Assembly: GCA_016870835.1 (NCBI GenBank)
Contig: VGAG01000010.1
Span: 1-36,676, forward strand
Reading direction: 5' to 3'
Source: Actinomycetota bacterium
GTDB taxonomy: Bacteria; Actinomycetota; Actinomycetes; Nanopelagicales; Nanopelagicaceae
Length of the DNA stretch: 36,676 nucleotides
The notes below the pieces were generated by a model. The model did no database searches. It worked only from the letters and a program-made list of their open reading frames with translations, and was not told the DNA's origin. Within the stretch, counting starts at the first letter, position 1. The number at the start of each line of letters is the position of its first letter. The position numbers and the translations under genes are program-made. This document shows, piece after piece, positions 34,937-36,676 of the stretch.

Positions 34937-35602
34937 AGAGCTCAATTCGGTCAGAACGGGACTCACGATTAAAATTACGAAGACTGCCACGAGAATCAAG
35001 AAAATTAAGAGTAGAGAAAGCCCTCGTCCCACCCTTTGAGGCAATCCTCTTATTTGACTTTTTCTATCGGCATCAAGGTCTTTTAAGACATTAGCAAAAT
35101 GAAAAGCCACGCCAAGAAGTGACCCAATTACAAGAACCAGAATCGGTGGACTGCGATCAACAGCATAAAAAATTGAGGCGGGAAGAGCAGCGCAAGCGAT
35201 TAGGTAAGGCAGCGGCGACGTAATCTTAAATTTAAAGTAAAAATTGTAAGTGATGCCGCAGCCAACCCCAAGTAAGTAAACTGCGCCACCCTTAAATCCA
35301 AGCGGTCCCAGCAAGATGGCTATCACTGCGAAAGGCGTAAGCAGAGATGTTGCTCGCTTGAGGCTCCTGGTTGTGATTTCTCCGCTGACGAGGGGTTTTT
35401 TTATCCGATGATGAATCAAATCATCTCGATAGTCATAGATGTCATTACTCCAACCAATTAATAGTTGTCCAAGAAAGACAGTGAAGGCAAGTGCAACCGC
35501 TGGCCCCTCTCGCCATAGCAGTGTAGACAGGGCATAAGAAATTGTTGTAATGAGCATCGCTGGGCCAAAATGAGCCGCCCGAGCGAAGGCCACTACAATC
35601 AT
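34928..35602 (-). CDS. UbiA family prenyltransferase
   Basis: 224 aa, with about seven or eight membrane segments. The first Asp-rich motif is 'GWSNDIYDYRDD' and the second is 'KDLDADRKSQIRGLPQRVG'; both coordinate Mg and the prenyl diphosphate. It is shorter than the usual 280-300 aa, and N-terminal helix one starts almost at once. The acceptor is unknown; menaquinone, heme or another lipid are possible. The start is ATG 35602 or GTG 35605. No Shine-Dalgarno is visible. Confidence 0.85.
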   Translation of the reverse strand: MIVVAFARAAHFGPAMLITTISYALSTLLWREGPAVALAFTVFLGQLLIGWSNDIYDYRDDLIHHRIKKPLVSGEITTRSLKRATSLLTPFAVIAILLGPLGFKGGAVYLLGVGCGITYNFYFKFKITSPLPYLIACAALPASIFYAVDRSPPILVLVIGSLLGVAFHFANVLKDLDADRKSQIRGLPQRVGRGLSLLLIFLILVAVFVILIVSPVLTELSSSR

Positions 35603-35705
35603 CACAACCGAAGAGTGCCACAGTCTTCACATGGATTCTAAAGCTTTCGCAGAAATGAAGGGTAGAAACGTTTAGACCTCAACTACCCTGTGGGCGATGG
35701 TTGTG

Positions 35706-35711
35706 TATATT
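35706..35711 (+). promoter_or_regulatory. -10 box TATATT, leaderless promoter of the 25-aa protein gene
   Basis: TATATT ends exactly 6 nt before ATG 35718. Confidence 0.45.
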
Positions 35712-35717
35712 CGTCAG

Positions 35718-35795
35718 ATGGAATTTCTTCTGGTGGGTTTAGCGATACTTATTATTCTCTTGGTTGCCAAAAGTGGATCGAGTAAAAGGAAATGA
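35718..35795 (+). CDS. Membrane microprotein (25 aa)
   Basis: 'MEFLLVGLAILIILLVAK' is a single membrane helix, followed by a Ser/Lys/Arg tail. A strong -10 box lies 6 nt before the ATG and a hairpin with a T-rich tail lies directly after the stop, so promoter, ORF and terminator form a complete minimal gene. Function unknown. Confidence 0.55.
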   Translation: MEFLLVGLAILIILLVAKSGSSKRK

Positions 35796-35830
35796 GCATG
35801 CGAAAATGCTACTTTCTGTTTTTCTGTTTT
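35795..35830 (+). terminator. Candidate terminator after the 25-aa protein gene
   Basis: Stem AGCAT / ATGCT with loop GCGAAA, followed by a T-rich tail with TTTTT and TTTT runs. The stem is short (5 bp) but the tail is long. Confidence 0.45.
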
Positions 35831-35883
35831 AAAATCTACGGGCAGTGCTCAAGTGATCATAATAATGTTCAAATAAATTTCTA

Positions 35884-36189
35884 ATGGAATCGCTTGTGCT
35901 TGCTGCACTTATTGTCGCGGGGCCTGCTCTATACGGTGGTCCTATCGCCCTCCTACTCTCACTGTTGCGCCGTCATAAAATGTCTCGTTTCCGTCGCAGG
36001 TTGATATTTGCCCTTGCAACCTTGGCTATTATCAGTGGAGCCTATGTGCTGGCTGAAGAGGCAAATAACTGGATAAACGGCCAAACCCACTTCGGAAACT
36101 TAGGAATGATCGGTCTCTTGGGGGTATCAACTGGATTTGTTGCTATGTGGCGCGCGCGTTTGTCCCCTGCAGCATGGCGTGGGAATTAG
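35884..36189 (+). CDS. Hypothetical membrane protein (101 aa)
   Basis: Three hydrophobic segments (about residues 3-27, 39-56 and 71-88) separated by basic ('RRHKMSRFRRR') and polar ('EEANNWINGQTHFGN') loops. No family was recognised. It starts Met-Glu followed by a hydrophobic stretch, like the neighbouring microproteins. TAAATT lies 4 nt before the ATG. Confidence 0.6.
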   Translation: MESLVLAALIVAGPALYGGPIALLLSLLRRHKMSRFRRRLIFALATLAIISGAYVLAEEANNWINGQTHFGNLGMIGLLGVSTGFVAMWRARLSPAAWRGN

Positions 36190-36216
36190 CGATTGTAGCG
36201 ATGGAAATTGAATCTT

Positions 36217-36241
36217 TTTGTCGGAGCTGATCTCCGACAAA
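36217..36241. repeat. Perfect 10-bp inverted repeat
   Basis: TTTGTCGGAG / CTCCGACAAA with a CTGAT loop, 28 nt after the 101-aa gene stop. It has no T run after the stem in either direction, so it is a poor classical terminator; a protein site or an mRNA 3'-end structure is possible. Confidence 0.5.
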
Positions 36242-36275
36242 CCACGAGCTTCTCCCACCCTTACCCCCCTCAGGT

Positions 36276-36281
36276 TAAACT
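36276..36281 (+). promoter_or_regulatory. -10 box TAAACT, leaderless promoter of the 53-aa protein gene
   Basis: TAAACT ends 6 nt before ATG 36288. Confidence 0.45.
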
Positions 36282-36287
36282 TCTTCA

Positions 36288-36449
36288 ATGGAATTAGCGT
36301 TTCTTCTTTTGTTAATCCCCGCGGCCGCTCTATTCCTCTGGTACTGGCTCTATTTCAGACATCAGAAGGACGAGTCTTGTGACAAGCGATTGCGCTCGCG
36401 TGATGAATTCAAAGGTAAAATTCAGAAGCGTACGGGCGGTACTGAATAA
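36288..36449 (+). CDS. Small membrane protein (53 aa)
   Basis: Absent from the ORF track, which shows another frame here. N-terminal helix 'MELAFLLLLIPAAALFLWYW' is followed by a charged tail ('HQKDESCDKRLRSRDEFKGK'). Met-Glu start and a -10 box at 6 nt match the other small genes of the region. Function unknown. Confidence 0.5.
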   Translation: MELAFLLLLIPAAALFLWYWLYFRHQKDESCDKRLRSRDEFKGKIQKRTGGTE

Positions 36450-36569
36450 GCACCCCGTTCATATCGCAACTACTCTCGTCGATATTGCTCCGGCTGTTTC
36501 TCACTTGAGTGTGAATTCCACGATTGACTCATTTGTGCCACACTTGAGTCATCGTGAAAGGATTTAAGT

Positions 36570-36676
36570 TTGCCCTCTTCACCGCGTAATGAGACGGTCA
36601 ACATTCGAGAGAATCTCGGTCTTCACTGCCTTGTCTGGGACAATAACGAGATCCCAACAGGCACAGCATTTTTACT
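36570..36676 (+). CDS. Possible gene, 5' part only
   Basis: TTG with AAAGGA 7 nt upstream opens a frame that stays open to the window edge (35 codons, 'NETVNIRENLGLHCLVWDNN'). An in-frame TGA lies just before. No family can be named from this fragment. The 120 bases before it hold CACTTGAG direct repeats and nothing else clear. Confidence 0.4.
   Translation, partial: MPSSPRNETVNIRENLGLHCLVWDNNEIPTGTAFL

Noticed and set aside
35636-35680. 14-codon ORF 'MDSKAFAEMKGRNV'
   Set aside because: Too short, without promoter or ribosome-binding site.
36379-36567. 62-aa plus-strand ORF in the track
   Set aside because: It overlaps the 53-aa membrane protein in another frame, with no promoter or ribosome-binding site and no recognisable pattern.

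Overview
The window looks like a streamlined, low-to-mid GC free-living actinobacterium, most like the freshwater acI lineage (Nanopelagicales, 'Ca. Planktophila' or 'Ca. Nanopelagicus' type). This is inference. It rests on very tight gene packing with 1-4 nt overlaps, many apparently leaderless genes (a TAnnnT -10 box about 6 nt before the start codon and no Shine-Dalgarno), an actinobacterial mycoredoxin, a sugar ABC importer without its own ATPase, and small actinobacterial hypothetical proteins. No tRNA, rRNA, IS element or CRISPR array was found.

Region 1 (1-6.5 kb): the 5' end of an AlkA-like DNA glycosylase, then an alpha-glucoside locus: LacI regulator, GH13 alpha-glucosidase (apparently starting at CTG, so truncated in the ORF track), lipoprotein substrate-binding protein, a strong stem-loop, and two permeases. 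Region 2 (6.5-14.4 kb): a MalY/PatB-type PLP enzyme, a PYROXD2/CrtI-like flavoprotein, small membrane proteins, a Methyltransf_32-like methyltransferase, an E. coli-type argininosuccinate synthase and a DUF885 metallopeptidase.

Region 3 (14.4-24.2 kb): an FMN riboswitch followed by ribD-ribE-ribBA-ribH and, with no gap, prpB-prpC-prpD of the methylcitrate cycle. All seven genes overlap or abut, so riboflavin synthesis and propionyl-CoA disposal look like one transcription unit. Converging on it are mmsA (which makes propionyl-CoA or acetyl-CoA) and a class III omega-amino acid aminotransferase. Region 4 (24.2-27.2 kb): TrhO tRNA hydroxylase, a DUF4287/DUF1801 protein, an SDR, a 29-aa membrane microprotein and a DUF2256 zinc-ribbon-like protein.

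Region 5 (27.2-36.7 kb) changes character: looser spacing and many small membrane proteins (YqhA, PsiE, two DoxX-like, several 25-101 aa proteins), a ZIP transporter, mycoredoxin, a UbiA prenyltransferase and a photolyase/cryptochrome-like flavoprotein whose two domains appear in reversed (permuted) order, placed directly behind a DUF2945 protein. A secreted Pro-Thr-linker/TPR gene here is split by a frameshift next to a hexamer-based tandem repeat. Two themes are worth following up: the rib-prp super-operon under an FMN riboswitch, and the flavoprotein/microprotein island with a permuted photolyase.
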